From NCBI RefSeq assembly GCF_009796785.1, contig NZ_CP047026.1, positions 1,758,001 through 1,822,000 of the forward strand: 64,000 bases of DNA, written 5' to 3'. The stretch's first letter is position 1, and each line of letters opens with the position of its first letter. Both the position numbers and the translations under genes were made by a program. The notes below the pieces were generated by a model. It saw nothing but the letters and a program-made list of their open reading frames with translations, ran no database searches and was not told the DNA's origin. Positions 16,697 to 25,489 of this stretch are shown piece after piece. The DNA comes from Polaribacter sp. L3A8. GTDB taxonomy: Bacteria > Bacteroidota > Bacteroidia > Flavobacteriales > Flavobacteriaceae.

Positions 16697-17893
16697 ATGA
16701 ACACTTTATTATCCATAGAAACTAGAAATGCCGTTCTACTTACAATGGCAGCACTTCTTGAAAAAGAAAGAAAAGCTATTATTAGCATCAACAAAAAAGA
16801 TTTAGAGGCGTATAAAGGTGATGACATTTCTATGTTTGATCGTTTAAAGGCAGATGATAAAAAGGTTGATGAAATGATTGCCGCTGCTAAACATTTGGCT
16901 TCTCAAGAAGACCCTGTAGGTGTAGAGCGTTTTAGTTTTAAGCATGATAACGGAATGCAAGTGTATAACAAAACGGCTTCTTTTGGTACGATTCTTATTA
17001 TTTATGAATCGAGACCAGATGTTACCGTAGAAGCAGCCGGAATTGCATTTAAATCTGGAAATAAAATATTATTAAAAGGTGGTAAAGAATCTTTACAATC
17101 TAATTTGAAGATTGTAGAATTATGGCACCAAGCGTTAAAAAAGCACAATGCTTCTACAGATTGGGTAGAATATTTACAATTTAACAGAACGGAAACACAA
17201 GCATTTTTAGAAAAACCAACTCAGAAAGTAGATTTAATTGTACCAAGAGGTGGAGAACGTTTAATTGCTTTTGTTAAAGAACACGCTACTTGCCCAGTTA
17301 TTATTAGCGGACGAGGAAACAACTTTGTGTACGTAGAAAAAGAAGCAGATTTAGAAATTGCTGTTGATGTAATTATCAACGGGAAATCTAAAATATCTGC
17401 TTGTAACGCAGTTGATAAAGTTTTAATTGATGAAAACTTACCAAATAAAGAAGCGTTTATCAATACATTAATCTCAAAATTAAACGAAGCTAAAATTCAG
17501 GTTTTAGGCGATGCAACTGTTGCTAAGAACCATAAACTAGAACAAATTTCATCAAACGAAGTTTGGTACGAAGAGTTTTTAGATTATAAAATTGTAATTG
17601 GTGAAATAGCTTCAAACTCTGATGCTATTGCAATGATTAACAAATATGCTGGCGGACATTCATCAGCAATTATTACCAAAGAAATTGAAGTTGCTAAAGT
17701 ATTTATGGAAAACGTAGATACTGCAGTGGTTTATCATAATGCTTCTACACGTTTTACAGATGGTGGTCAGTTAGGTTTGGGTGGCGAATTAGCGATTAGT
17801 ACAGACAAATTACACCAACGTGGACCAATTGGCTTGCAACACTTGGTTACCAATAAATGGTACGTTCATGGAAACGGACAGGTGAGAAGTTAA
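16697..17893 (+). CDS. proA: Glutamate-5-semialdehyde dehydrogenase (gamma-glutamyl phosphate reductase)
   Basis: The 398-residue enzyme reduces gamma-glutamyl phosphate in proline synthesis. YESRPDVTVEAAG and the catalytic cysteine block KISACNAVDKVL are clear, as are the final HASTRFTDGGQLGLG residues typical of ProA (HNASTRFTDGGQLG here). Length is close to the normal 410. Gene order proA then proB is the reverse of the enterobacterial order. Confidence 0.95.
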   Translation: MNTLLSIETRNAVLLTMAALLEKERKAIISINKKDLEAYKGDDISMFDRLKADDKKVDEMIAAAKHLASQEDPVGVERFSFKHDNGMQVYNKTASFGTILIIYESRPDVTVEAAGIAFKSGNKILLKGGKESLQSNLKIVELWHQALKKHNASTDWVEYLQFNRTETQAFLEKPTQKVDLIVPRGGERLIAFVKEHATCPVIISGRGNNFVYVEKEADLEIAVDVIINGKSKISACNAVDKVLIDENLPNKEAFINTLISKLNEAKIQVLGDATVAKNHKLEQISSNEVWYEEFLDYKIVIGEIASNSDAIAMINKYAGGHSSAIITKEIEVAKVFMENVDTAVVYHNASTRFTDGGQLGLGGELAISTDKLHQRGPIGLQHLVTNKWYVHGNGQVRS

Positions 17894-17897
17894 AAAA

Positions 17898-17957
17898 TTA
17901 GTTGGCAGTTTTTCAGTCGCAGTTGACAGTCAAAACTACAGTTACAGTAAGCAGTTG
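17898..17957. repeat. Degenerate repeat between proA and proB
   Basis: The spacer carries several variants of CAGTTGACAGT and CAGTTACAGT, a theme also seen upstream of proA. Confidence 0.45.
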
Positions 17958-17971
17958 AAAAAACAAATACA

Positions 17972-18736
17972 ATGCTAAAAAAGAAACGAATTTTACTAAA
18001 AATAGGTTCTAACACACTTACCAAAGAAACAGATAATATTTCTAGAGGTAAAATTGAAGATATTGCAAATCAAATTGCAAAACTACAAGATACTTGCGAG
18101 TTTATTATTGTGAGTTCTGGCGCAATTGCTGTTGCAAAACAGTTTGTAAAATTAGAAAGCAAACACGAAGAAGTTTTTGTAAAACAAGCTTTGGCTTCTA
18201 TTGGTCAGCCACATTTAATTAGAATCTATCAAGAAATTTTTAGAGAGTATGGTTTATTGAGTTCTCAATGCCTTCTCTCCTATTCAGATTTTGAAAAACA
18301 ACAAAGTAAAACCAATATTGTAAACACTATAAATGTGTTGGTAAACAATAATTACATTCCTATTATTAACGAAAATGATACGGTTGCAACCGATGAAATT
18401 CAGTTTGGTGATAATGATAAACTAGCAGCTTTAACGGCTACTTTATTACATGTAGATTTGCTAATTATTGCCACAAACACCAACGGAATTTACACCAAAG
18501 AGTCTTTTAAAAACAACGCGCCAGAAACTATTTTGGTGGTTGAAGATTTTGATCATTTAAAAGATGAAGTTGTAAATTCTAAATCATCCCACGGAAGTGG
18601 CGGAATGGCTTCTAAAATTGAAGCTGCAGAACTTGCAAAAAACGCAAACATAGAAACTTGGATTGTAAATGGTTTAGAAGACAATTTTATGACCAATGCT
18701 TTTGATAATAAGGTTGCGTTTACAAAAATAAAATAA
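17972..18736 (+). CDS. proB: Glutamate 5-kinase without PUA domain
   Basis: The 254-residue amino-acid kinase phosphorylates glutamate. LLKIGSNTLTKE at the start, IVSSGAIAVAKQ, NENDTVATDEIQFGDNDKLAAL and the closing GSGGMASKIEAAELA place it in the ProB family. It ends right after the kinase domain, whereas the enterobacterial enzyme carries a C-terminal PUA domain of about 100 residues. The missing domain is common in Flavobacteriia and may alter proline feedback. Confidence 0.93.
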   Translation: MLKKKRILLKIGSNTLTKETDNISRGKIEDIANQIAKLQDTCEFIIVSSGAIAVAKQFVKLESKHEEVFVKQALASIGQPHLIRIYQEIFREYGLLSSQCLLSYSDFEKQQSKTNIVNTINVLVNNNYIPIINENDTVATDEIQFGDNDKLAALTATLLHVDLLIIATNTNGIYTKESFKNNAPETILVVEDFDHLKDEVVNSKSSHGSGGMASKIEAAELAKNANIETWIVNGLEDNFMTNAFDNKVAFTKIK

Positions 18737-18781
18737 GACTATCAATTGCAATGGACTTAAGACTATTGTTAAAATAAAAAT

Positions 18782-19720
18782 ATGAAGAATTACACCTCTA
18801 TTAACGACATTGACAACATCAATTCTTGGATTGAAGAAGCCAAAGAAATTAAAGCAAACCCTTTAAAAAACATCCAATTAGGAAAAAACAAAACATTAGG
18901 ATTGTTATTCTTTAATTCTAGTTTACGTACACGTTTAAGTACCCAGAAAGCAGCATTAAATTTAGGAATGGATCCTATTGTAATGAATGTTTCTGGTGAT
19001 GCTTGGGGAATTGAATTTGGAGATGGAACTGTGATGAATGGAAACACAGCAGAACATATAAAAGAAGCAGCCGCTGTAGTATCTCAATATTGCGATATTA
19101 TTGCTGTAAGGGCTTTTCCTACCTTAACAGACAAAGAACTAGACGAATCAGAACAGGTTTTAAAATCGTTTGTACAATTTGCTTCTGTGCCAATTGTAAG
19201 TATGGAAAGTGCAACCGGTCATCCGTTACAAGGATTAACAGATGCTATTACTATTTCTGAAAACGCCACCAAAAAGAAACCAAAAGTAGTTTTAAGTTGG
19301 GCGCCACATGTAAAGGCTTTGCCACATGCTGTTGGAAATAGTTTTGTACAGGCTATGCAAAAAATGGATGTTGAATTTGTAATTGCAAATCCAGAAGGAT
19401 ATAATTTGAATCCAGAAATTACAAAAGACACACCTATTTATCACAATCAAGCAGCAGCTTTAAAAGATGCAGATTTTGTATATACTAAAAACTGGAGTTC
19501 TTATGAGGATTACGGAAAAGTATTAAAAACAGATTTAGATTGGATGATTACCAAAGACAAACTTGGTGACGCTAAGTTTATGCACTGTTTGCCTGTAAGA
19601 AGAAATGTTGTGGTAGAAGATGCCGTTTTAGATTCTGATAGCTCTTTAGTTATTGAGCAAGCAAATAACAGAACTTATGCTGCTCAATTGGTATTGAAAA
19701 AGATATTAGAAAACAACTAA
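18782..19720 (+). CDS. argF': N-succinyl- or N-acetylornithine carbamoyltransferase
   Basis: The 312-residue transcarbamylase has the carbamoyl-phosphate loop SSLRTRLST at about 46-54, RAFP, HPLQGLTDA, and the HCLPVRRNV block. The LPVRRN form and the overall match indicate an N-acylornithine enzyme, not ornithine transcarbamylase. In the substrate loop (NGNTAEHIKEA, residues 86-96) Ala90 stands where the Xanthomonas acetylornithine enzyme has Glu92 and the Bacteroides fragilis succinylornithine enzyme has Pro90. Published mutagenesis of the Xanthomonas enzyme reports that replacing this Glu with Ala, Ser or Pro shifts preference to succinylornithine. I therefore favour the succinyl substrate. 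Confidence 0.85.
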   Translation: MKNYTSINDIDNINSWIEEAKEIKANPLKNIQLGKNKTLGLLFFNSSLRTRLSTQKAALNLGMDPIVMNVSGDAWGIEFGDGTVMNGNTAEHIKEAAAVVSQYCDIIAVRAFPTLTDKELDESEQVLKSFVQFASVPIVSMESATGHPLQGLTDAITISENATKKKPKVVLSWAPHVKALPHAVGNSFVQAMQKMDVEFVIANPEGYNLNPEITKDTPIYHNQAAALKDADFVYTKNWSSYEDYGKVLKTDLDWMITKDKLGDAKFMHCLPVRRNVVVEDAVLDSDSSLVIEQANNRTYAAQLVLKKILENN

Positions 19721-19786
19721 CGTCATTGCGAGGTACTAAGTAATCTGCCTATTAATGAAGAGATTGCTTCTTACCTCGCAATGACA
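19721..19786. repeat. Long hairpin repeat between argF' and argB
   Basis: Outer arms GTCATTGCGAGGTA (19722-19735) and TACCTCGCAATGAC (19772-19785) are perfectly complementary, and the inner arms AAGTAATCT and AGATTGCTT match at 8 of 9. A second, decayed copy lies before argH at 21662-21731. Confidence 0.88.
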
Positions 19787-19798
19787 GAAACATGAAAA

Positions 19799-20575
19799 AT
19801 GGAAAAACTATCAATCATAAAAATTGGAGGAAACATTATAGAAGATGAAACTTCTTTACATGCTTTTCTAAAATTATTTTCTAATTTAGAAGGGAATAAA
19901 ATTTTAGTTCACGGAGGCGGAAAACGTGCTACTCATATTGCTTCTAAATTAGGCATCGAATCTAAAATGGTAAATGGTAGACGTATTACTGATGCAGAAA
20001 CTTTAGAAGTAATTACCATGGTTTATGGTGGCTTGGTAAACAAGAATATAGTTGCTAAATTACAGGCTTTACAAATAGATGCCATTGGTTTAACAGGTGC
20101 AGATATTAACAGCATACAATCAGAAAAAAGACCTGTAAAAGAAGTTGATTTTGGTTTTGTGGGTGATGTAAAAAAAGTAGCTTCTAATGCTATTGATAAA
20201 TTAATAAAAGCAAAATTTACACCAGTATTTTGCGCTATTACGCACGATGGTAACGGTCAGTTACTAAATACAAATGCAGATACCATTGCAAGTACAATTG
20301 CAGTTGGAATGAGTAAAATCTATGAAACATCCATTTATTATTGTTTTGAATTGAATGGTGTTTTAAAAGATTTTAATGATAAAAATTCAGTAGTAAAAGT
20401 GATCAATTCTAAAACATATAAAGAATTGTTAGCTGATAAAATTATTACTGACGGAATGATTCCTAAAATAGACAATTGCTTTGATGCTTTAAACAACGGA
20501 GTAGCAAGAGTAAACATCGGAAATACTTCTATGTTGACAAAAGAAAACGATAATTTTACAACCATTACATTATAA
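19799..20575 (+). CDS. argB: N-acylglutamate kinase
   Basis: The 258-residue amino-acid kinase phosphorylates N-acylglutamate. It has the phosphate loop IKIGGNIIED, LVHGGGKRATHIASKLG and the later NTNADTIASTIAVGM block. The closing KIDNCFDALNNGV matches ArgB's C-terminal substrate region. It is followed immediately by argE (one-base gap), so the two are translationally close. Substrate acyl type is not visible from sequence. Confidence 0.93.
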   Translation: MEKLSIIKIGGNIIEDETSLHAFLKLFSNLEGNKILVHGGGKRATHIASKLGIESKMVNGRRITDAETLEVITMVYGGLVNKNIVAKLQALQIDAIGLTGADINSIQSEKRPVKEVDFGFVGDVKKVASNAIDKLIKAKFTPVFCAITHDGNGQLLNTNADTIASTIAVGMSKIYETSIYYCFELNGVLKDFNDKNSVVKVINSKTYKELLADKIITDGMIPKIDNCFDALNNGVARVNIGNTSMLTKENDNFTTITL

Positions 20576-20576
20576 A

Positions 20577-21644
20577 ATGAGGATCGAAAAATTAACAGAA
20601 AACGCAATTGATCTTTTAAAGAATTTGATTGAAACCCAATCTTTTTCTACAGAAGAGCACAATACAGCCAAACTTATAGAAGGATGGTTTATAGAAAATG
20701 AAATTCCGTTTAAAAGAACAAAAAATAATATTTGGGCAACCAACAAACATTTTGATGAAAGCAAACCAACCTTATTGCTAAACTCTCATCATGATACAGT
20801 TCATCCAAACTCTGCGTATACAAAAGATCCTTTAAAAGCGATTGTAGAAGACGGAAAATTATACGGTTTAGGTTCTAATGATGCCGGTGGATGTTTGGTT
20901 TCCTTAATAGCAACTTTCACTAATTTTTACGAACAAGAAAACTTAAAATACAATTTGGTTATTGTAGCTTCTGCAGAAGAAGAAAACAGTGGTCCAGACG
21001 GATTGAATAGTATGCTAAAAATAATTCCACATATTGATGTGGCAATTGTTGGCGAACCAACATTAATGAATTTAGCGGTTGCAGAAAAAGGTTTAGTTGT
21101 TTTTGATGCCGTTGTAGAAGGAACTCCAAGTCATGCTGCACACCCAAATAACAACAATGCTATTTATAATACCATAGAAGTTTTACAATGGTTTAAAGAT
21201 TTTAAATTCGACAAACCTTCTGTTGCTTTAGGCGATGTAAAAATGACGGTTACACAAATTAATGCGGGTAAACAGCATAATGTTGTTCCTGCTCATGTAG
21301 ATTTAGTTGTTGATGTTCGTGTAAACGATGCATATTCTAATAAAGAAATTGCCGATATTTTACAAGAAAAATCACCTTGTACAAAAATTACACCTAGAAG
21401 TTTACGCTTAAACTCCTCTTCTATTTCTACCAATCACGATCTAGTAAAAGCAGGTATTGCCATGGGACGAGAAACTTATGGTTCTCCTACTTTATCTGAT
21501 CAATCTGTTTTAACTTGCCAATCTTTAAAATTAGGCCCTGGAGACAGTACACGTTCTCATTCTGCCGATGAATTTATATATTTGGCTGAAATTGAAGAAG
21601 GAATTAAAATATATGTAGAATTGTTGAATCGTGTAATTGTTTAA
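20577..21644 (+). CDS. argE: M20-family N-acylornithine/acylcitrulline deacylase
   Basis: The 355-residue metallohydrolase has LNSHHDTVHP (metal His and Asp), GLGSNDAGG (bridging Asp), the catalytic pair AEEENSG, and the late DQSVL and SHSADEF motifs. It removes the acyl group late in arginine synthesis. In pathways that use acylornithine transcarbamylase the deacylated substrate is acylcitrulline, so acylcitrulline may be its substrate here. It starts one base after the argB stop. Confidence 0.9.
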   Translation: MRIEKLTENAIDLLKNLIETQSFSTEEHNTAKLIEGWFIENEIPFKRTKNNIWATNKHFDESKPTLLLNSHHDTVHPNSAYTKDPLKAIVEDGKLYGLGSNDAGGCLVSLIATFTNFYEQENLKYNLVIVASAEEENSGPDGLNSMLKIIPHIDVAIVGEPTLMNLAVAEKGLVVFDAVVEGTPSHAAHPNNNNAIYNTIEVLQWFKDFKFDKPSVALGDVKMTVTQINAGKQHNVVPAHVDLVVDVRVNDAYSNKEIADILQEKSPCTKITPRSLRLNSSSISTNHDLVKAGIAMGRETYGSPTLSDQSVLTCQSLKLGPGDSTRSHSADEFIYLAEIEEGIKIYVELLNRVIV

Positions 21645-21661
21645 AAAGTAATATAACAAAA

Positions 21662-21731
21662 CGTCAAAACGAGGAAGTATCACAAAGTTATCTCTCAATT
21701 AATAAAGAGATTGCTTCGTACCTCGCAATGA
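21662..21731. repeat. Decayed second copy of the GTCATTGCGAGG hairpin before argH
   Basis: The right half, AAGAGATTGCTTCGTACCTC followed by GCAATGACA, nearly matches the copy at 19721-19786; the left half has drifted. The repeat's ATGACA provides an apparent, probably false, in-frame start for argH at 21728. Confidence 0.8.
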
Positions 21732-21748
21732 CAAAAAAAATAGAAATT

Positions 21749-23026
21749 ATGAAGTTGTGGGATAAAGGATTTTCAATAGATCAACAAATAGAAAAATTTA
21801 CAGTAGGTAATGATAGAGAAATTGACATGCATATTGCAAAATATGATGTTCAGGCTTCTTTAGCTCATGCTATTATGCTAGAATCTATTGGTATTATTAC
21901 TGCGGATGAACTAAAAGATTTAAAAAGAGGACTAAACGAATTAGCAACTGATATTGAAAACGGAACCTTCATAATAGAAGCTTCTTTTGAAGATGTACAC
22001 TCTAAGATTGAATGGGAATTAACCAATAAATTAGGAGAGGTTGGTAAGAAAATTCATACTGCACGTTCTAGAAACGATCAAGTTTTAGTAGCACTTCAAT
22101 TATATTACAAAGACAACCTAAGGTTGATTAATTCAAAAACTAAAGTTTTATTTGAAACTTTATTAAATCTTGCAGAAACGCACAAAGAAAGCCTTTTACC
22201 TGGTTATACGCATTTACAAGTGGCAATGCCATCATCATTTGGGTTATGGTTTTCTGCCTATGCAGAATTATTAATTGATGATGTATATATGTTAAATGCA
22301 GTTTCTAAAGTTGTAGACCAAAATCCTTTAGGTTCTGCTGCAGGTTACGGAAGCTCCTTCCCTATAGACAGAGAATTAACTACAAAAGAATTAGAGTTTG
22401 CTACCTTAAAATACAATGTTGTGGCAGCACAATTAAGTAGAGGAAAAAGCGAACGTTCTATAGCTTCTGCTTTAGGTGGTTTATGTAACACTATGTCTCG
22501 CTTTGCAATGGATGTTTGTTTGTATATGAGTCAGAATTTTAATTTTATTACTTTTCCAGATGAATTAACTACAGGAAGTAGCATTATGCCACACAAGAAA
22601 AATCCTGATGTGTTTGAATTGATTCGTGGAAAATGTAATAAAATACAGGCATTACAAACAGAAATGATCTTAATTACCAACAATTTACCAACGGGTTATC
22701 ACAGAGATTATCAATTGTTAAAAGAAAACATTATTGCAGCTTTTGAAGATGTAAAAGATATTTTAGACATCTTTAATTACTCTATTCAGCAAGTAATTGT
22801 AAAAGATATCGATTTAGATGATGAAAAATATCAATATTTATTTACGGTTGATAGCATTAATAATTTAGTGGTTGAAGGGATGTCTTTTAGAGAAGCATAT
22901 CAAAAAATTGGAGGACAAGTACAAGCAGGCACTTACAAACCAGATTTAGGGAAACAACACACTCATGTAGGAAGTATACATAATTTATCTTTGGATAAAA
23001 TTGCAGCAAAATATCCTAAACAATAA
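21749..23026 (+). CDS. argH: Argininosuccinate lyase
   Basis: The 425-residue enzyme splits argininosuccinate to arginine and fumarate. Family motifs HTARSRNDQV, LPGYTHLQVA and GSSIMPHKKNPD are present. I choose ATG 21749 (MKLWDKGFS), the usual N-terminus, rather than the ATG 21 bases upstream that belongs to a palindromic repeat. It is the last gene of the cluster and is followed by a strong hairpin at 23043-23077. Confidence 0.95.
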   Translation: MKLWDKGFSIDQQIEKFTVGNDREIDMHIAKYDVQASLAHAIMLESIGIITADELKDLKRGLNELATDIENGTFIIEASFEDVHSKIEWELTNKLGEVGKKIHTARSRNDQVLVALQLYYKDNLRLINSKTKVLFETLLNLAETHKESLLPGYTHLQVAMPSSFGLWFSAYAELLIDDVYMLNAVSKVVDQNPLGSAAGYGSSFPIDRELTTKELEFATLKYNVVAAQLSRGKSERSIASALGGLCNTMSRFAMDVCLYMSQNFNFITFPDELTTGSSIMPHKKNPDVFELIRGKCNKIQALQTEMILITNNLPTGYHRDYQLLKENIIAAFEDVKDILDIFNYSIQQVIVKDIDLDDEKYQYLFTVDSINNLVVEGMSFREAYQKIGGQVQAGTYKPDLGKQHTHVGSIHNLSLDKIAAKYPKQ

Positions 23027-23042
23027 AAATAATTACAAATCT

Positions 23043-23077
23043 AAAAAGCCCAAATTCATTATGAATTTGGGCTTTTT
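23043..23077. terminator. Strong bidirectional terminator after argH
   Basis: Seventeen-base perfect arms, AAAAAGCCCAAATTCAT and ATGAATTTGGGCTTTTT, with a one-base centre and T runs at both ends. It lies between argH and the convergent gene at 23106. Confidence 0.93.
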
Positions 23078-23105
23078 ATTTTATGAACGATTTTTATTCT
23101 ATCTC

Positions 23106-23702
23106 TTAAAAATAAAAATTGACTCCAATAGACGTACTAAAAACATCTACTAAATCTACTTCTTCTGTAGCTAGTGCATACCATAAATAAGTTTCTACCG
23201 TACCTAATTCTACGTAAAAATCTACTCCTTTAAATATTTTTGGTTTCTTAAAATCCTTATGAACCATAACTCCTCCAAAAAGCGTAAAATGAACCGCTGT
23301 GGGAACATAATAACCTTCTGGATATTTACTAGGAAGCGTTGTAAACGAAGTAGTACCTATATCTAAAGTTGTTGCAATACCAGCAATTGGAGTTATTGTT
23401 AAGTTTTCTCCAATCTTTTTTCTGTAAATAGGAAACGTATTCTTTATAGTAATTAAATGTATGTTCTCTGCTTTAGATGCAGATTTTGGCACAAAACCAT
23501 ATAATAATTCAGAAGATAAAACTTTATCAAACAATTGGTAACCAGCACCAACAGAAAAAAGGCCTATATTTCCGGCAAATTGTGCTTTTACATAGTCTGG
23601 TACATACCAAGATTTTTCTTTAACCGAGACTGTTTCTTGAGCAATAATATTGTTAAATAATAACAACATTATTGGTAGTATTAATATGTTTCTATTTTTC
23701 AT
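23106..23702 (-). CDS. Putative outer-membrane protein
   Basis: A 198-residue protein with a signal peptide (KNRNILILPIMLLLFNN, ending near IIAQ) and a mature part dominated by alternating hydrophobic and polar residues with many Gly, Tyr and Phe (GNIGLFSVGAGYQLF), ending VGVNFYF-like (SIGVNFYF). That is the pattern of a small beta-barrel with a C-terminal Phe. I do not recognise the family. It is five bases after the metallophosphoesterase gene on the same strand, so they form an operon. Confidence 0.65.
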   Translation of the reverse strand: MKNRNILILPIMLLLFNNIIAQETVSVKEKSWYVPDYVKAQFAGNIGLFSVGAGYQLFDKVLSSELLYGFVPKSASKAENIHLITIKNTFPIYRKKIGENLTITPIAGIATTLDIGTTSFTTLPSKYPEGYYVPTAVHFTLFGGVMVHKDFKKPKIFKGVDFYVELGTVETYLWYALATEEVDLVDVFSTSIGVNFYF

Positions 23703-23707
23703 CTTAC

Positions 23708-24493
23708 TTATAATTCTATCAATTCTACACTAAAATCCTTTTCCTTTACTGTTACTATATTGTAAGCTTCATCTTTAACGGTAGGCGCAGTTAAATAACT
23801 TACTTCCCCTTCTTCATAAAAGTAAGTGTGCGTATGACCATGTATAGATAAAGGAACCTTATATTCTAACATTAAAGATCTGTATTTTTCTTCCAACTCA
23901 TCATCAAACTGATCTCCATTAGGAGGAATATGAGTTATTACAAATACTTGATTAAAGGTTTCATTCGCTTTTAATTCTGATGTTAACCAATCAAAGTCTA
24001 ACTCCTTTTCACTTTCCCAAACTACATCATCAAAAAGCACAAACTTGTTATTATTAAATTCAAAAGAGTAATTATAGTCGCCAAACATTTTTTTATAAAT
24101 GATTTCACCATTATTATTATAATCATGATTTCCAATAACTGTGAGGTAAGGTTTTTGAAGATCTTTCATTATATCATGAAAAATCTCATATTCTCTTAAT
24201 AATGCTTGATCTGCAATATCGCCACCAAAAATTACAAATTTAATATCATCTCTATTATTTATATCATCAACTACCTCGTTAAGTTGATCATAAAAAAAAT
24301 GTACATCTGAAATAAATGCAAATTTAAATTCTTTAGAATCTAGAGAAATATCTTCTAATAATTTTAAATTCTTAACCGTTGTATTTTGTTGATTGGTTTT
24401 TACGTTTGCTTCATAAACACTAAATTCAAAAGGATGGTCGCAAGTTGTAAAAAACAATACAAAACTCAGTATTGCTATTCTTAAATATTTCAT
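23708..24493 (-). CDS. Metallophosphoesterase lipoprotein
   Basis: From ATG at 24491-24493 the product is 261 residues, starting MKYLRIAILSFVLFFTTCD, a lipoprotein signal with Cys18. The calcineurin-like metal motifs follow in order: SDVHFF, FGGDIAD, GNHDY, THIPP and GHTHTYF. The ATG seven codons upstream would place a charged stretch before the signal and is less likely. The substrate is unknown. It is likely anchored to a membrane facing the periplasm, and shares an operon with the small outer-membrane protein. Confidence 0.87.
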   Translation of the reverse strand: MKYLRIAILSFVLFFTTCDHPFEFSVYEANVKTNQQNTTVKNLKLLEDISLDSKEFKFAFISDVHFFYDQLNEVVDDINNRDDIKFVIFGGDIADQALLREYEIFHDIMKDLQKPYLTVIGNHDYNNNGEIIYKKMFGDYNYSFEFNNNKFVLFDDVVWESEKELDFDWLTSELKANETFNQVFVITHIPPNGDQFDDELEEKYRSLMLEYKVPLSIHGHTHTYFYEEGEVSYLTAPTVKDEAYNIVTVKEKDFSVELIEL

Positions 24494-24514
24494 TTTTTCT
24501 ATATGTTTATACAA

Positions 24515-24826
24515 ATTTATTCATTGTATAGACGATAAAAAAATAGGTGCTTACAATAATAAAAAAAAATAATTTCAAAACTAGTTTTTAACCTTGTTAT
24601 CCTAAAAACAAACACTACTTACACGTTGTATTTAAAGGCTTTAAGAGCAGTTTATTAAAAATAAATTTATTTTAATAAAATATTTCTATTCTTAATAAAT
24701 TAAATCATTTATCTCATTAAAAGTTAGAAAAAAACTACTTACATCATTATTATTTTAATCATTTTACCTCGTATTTAATATATATCTTTTATATTGAACG
24801 ATTAACCCCTTAAAAATAATGTATTT
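24515..24826. other. AT-rich divergent intergenic region
   Basis: About 310 bases separate the divergent metallophosphoesterase and SGNH-hydrolase genes. I see no RNA gene, repeat pair or additional ORF in it; it should contain both promoters. Confidence 0.5.
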
Positions 24827-25456
24827 ATGTTTTGGTTTCATTCAGATTTAGAGCGATTAGAAAATCAAATTGAAAGTTTAAACTATAAACCTAGAATGAT
24901 TTTTTATGGTAGTTCTACAATTACCTTATGGAATGAGTTAACCACTATTTTTAAAGAACATCACCCTGTAAACTTAGGCTTTGGAGGAGCAACTTTAGCT
25001 GCATGCACATGGTTTTTTGATCGTGTTTTTAAAAACATAAAGGAAATAGATGCTATTGTAATTTATGCAGGTGATAATGATTTAGGAGAAGGAAGACACC
25101 CAGAAGAGGTACTACTCTATTTAGAAAATTTATTACTAAAAATTAGGGCAAAATATGGAAACGTAATATGCACTTGTATTTCGATAAAACCAAGTGTTGC
25201 TCGTAATCATTTATTAGAAAGCATTCATTTTACAAATAAAAACATTAAAAAATTAATGTCTAAAGACGATAATTTTCATTTTGTAAGTATTTATGATGAT
25301 TTATTAGATGAAAACGGAAATCCTGATAGTACTTATTTTGAAGAGGACGGATTGCACTTTAACACCAAAGGTTACCAACTATTAGCAAAATTACTGCATA
25401 CGCAACCACAAATATTCCCTCAAAAAATACTCAAAAAAATACTCGAGAAAGTATAA
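24827..25456 (+). CDS. SGNH/GDSL-type hydrolase
   Basis: The 209-residue protein has the four SGNH blocks: FYGSSTITLW (nucleophile Ser), NLGFGGATL (Gly), YAGDNDLGEG (Asn) and DGLHFNTKGYQ (Asp-His). It has no signal peptide, so it is probably a cytoplasmic esterase or lipase of unknown substrate; the DNDLGEGRHPEEV segment is typical of the flavobacterial and proteobacterial GDSL subgroup. The next gene, another hydrolase, starts about 30 bases later on the same strand. Confidence 0.85.
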   Translation: MFWFHSDLERLENQIESLNYKPRMIFYGSSTITLWNELTTIFKEHHPVNLGFGGATLAACTWFFDRVFKNIKEIDAIVIYAGDNDLGEGRHPEEVLLYLENLLLKIRAKYGNVICTCISIKPSVARNHLLESIHFTNKNIKKLMSKDDNFHFVSIYDDLLDENGNPDSTYFEEDGLHFNTKGYQLLAKLLHTQPQIFPQKILKKILEKV

Positions 25457-25489
25457 GAAAAGATTACCTTGATAGAAAAATTGTTTTTC

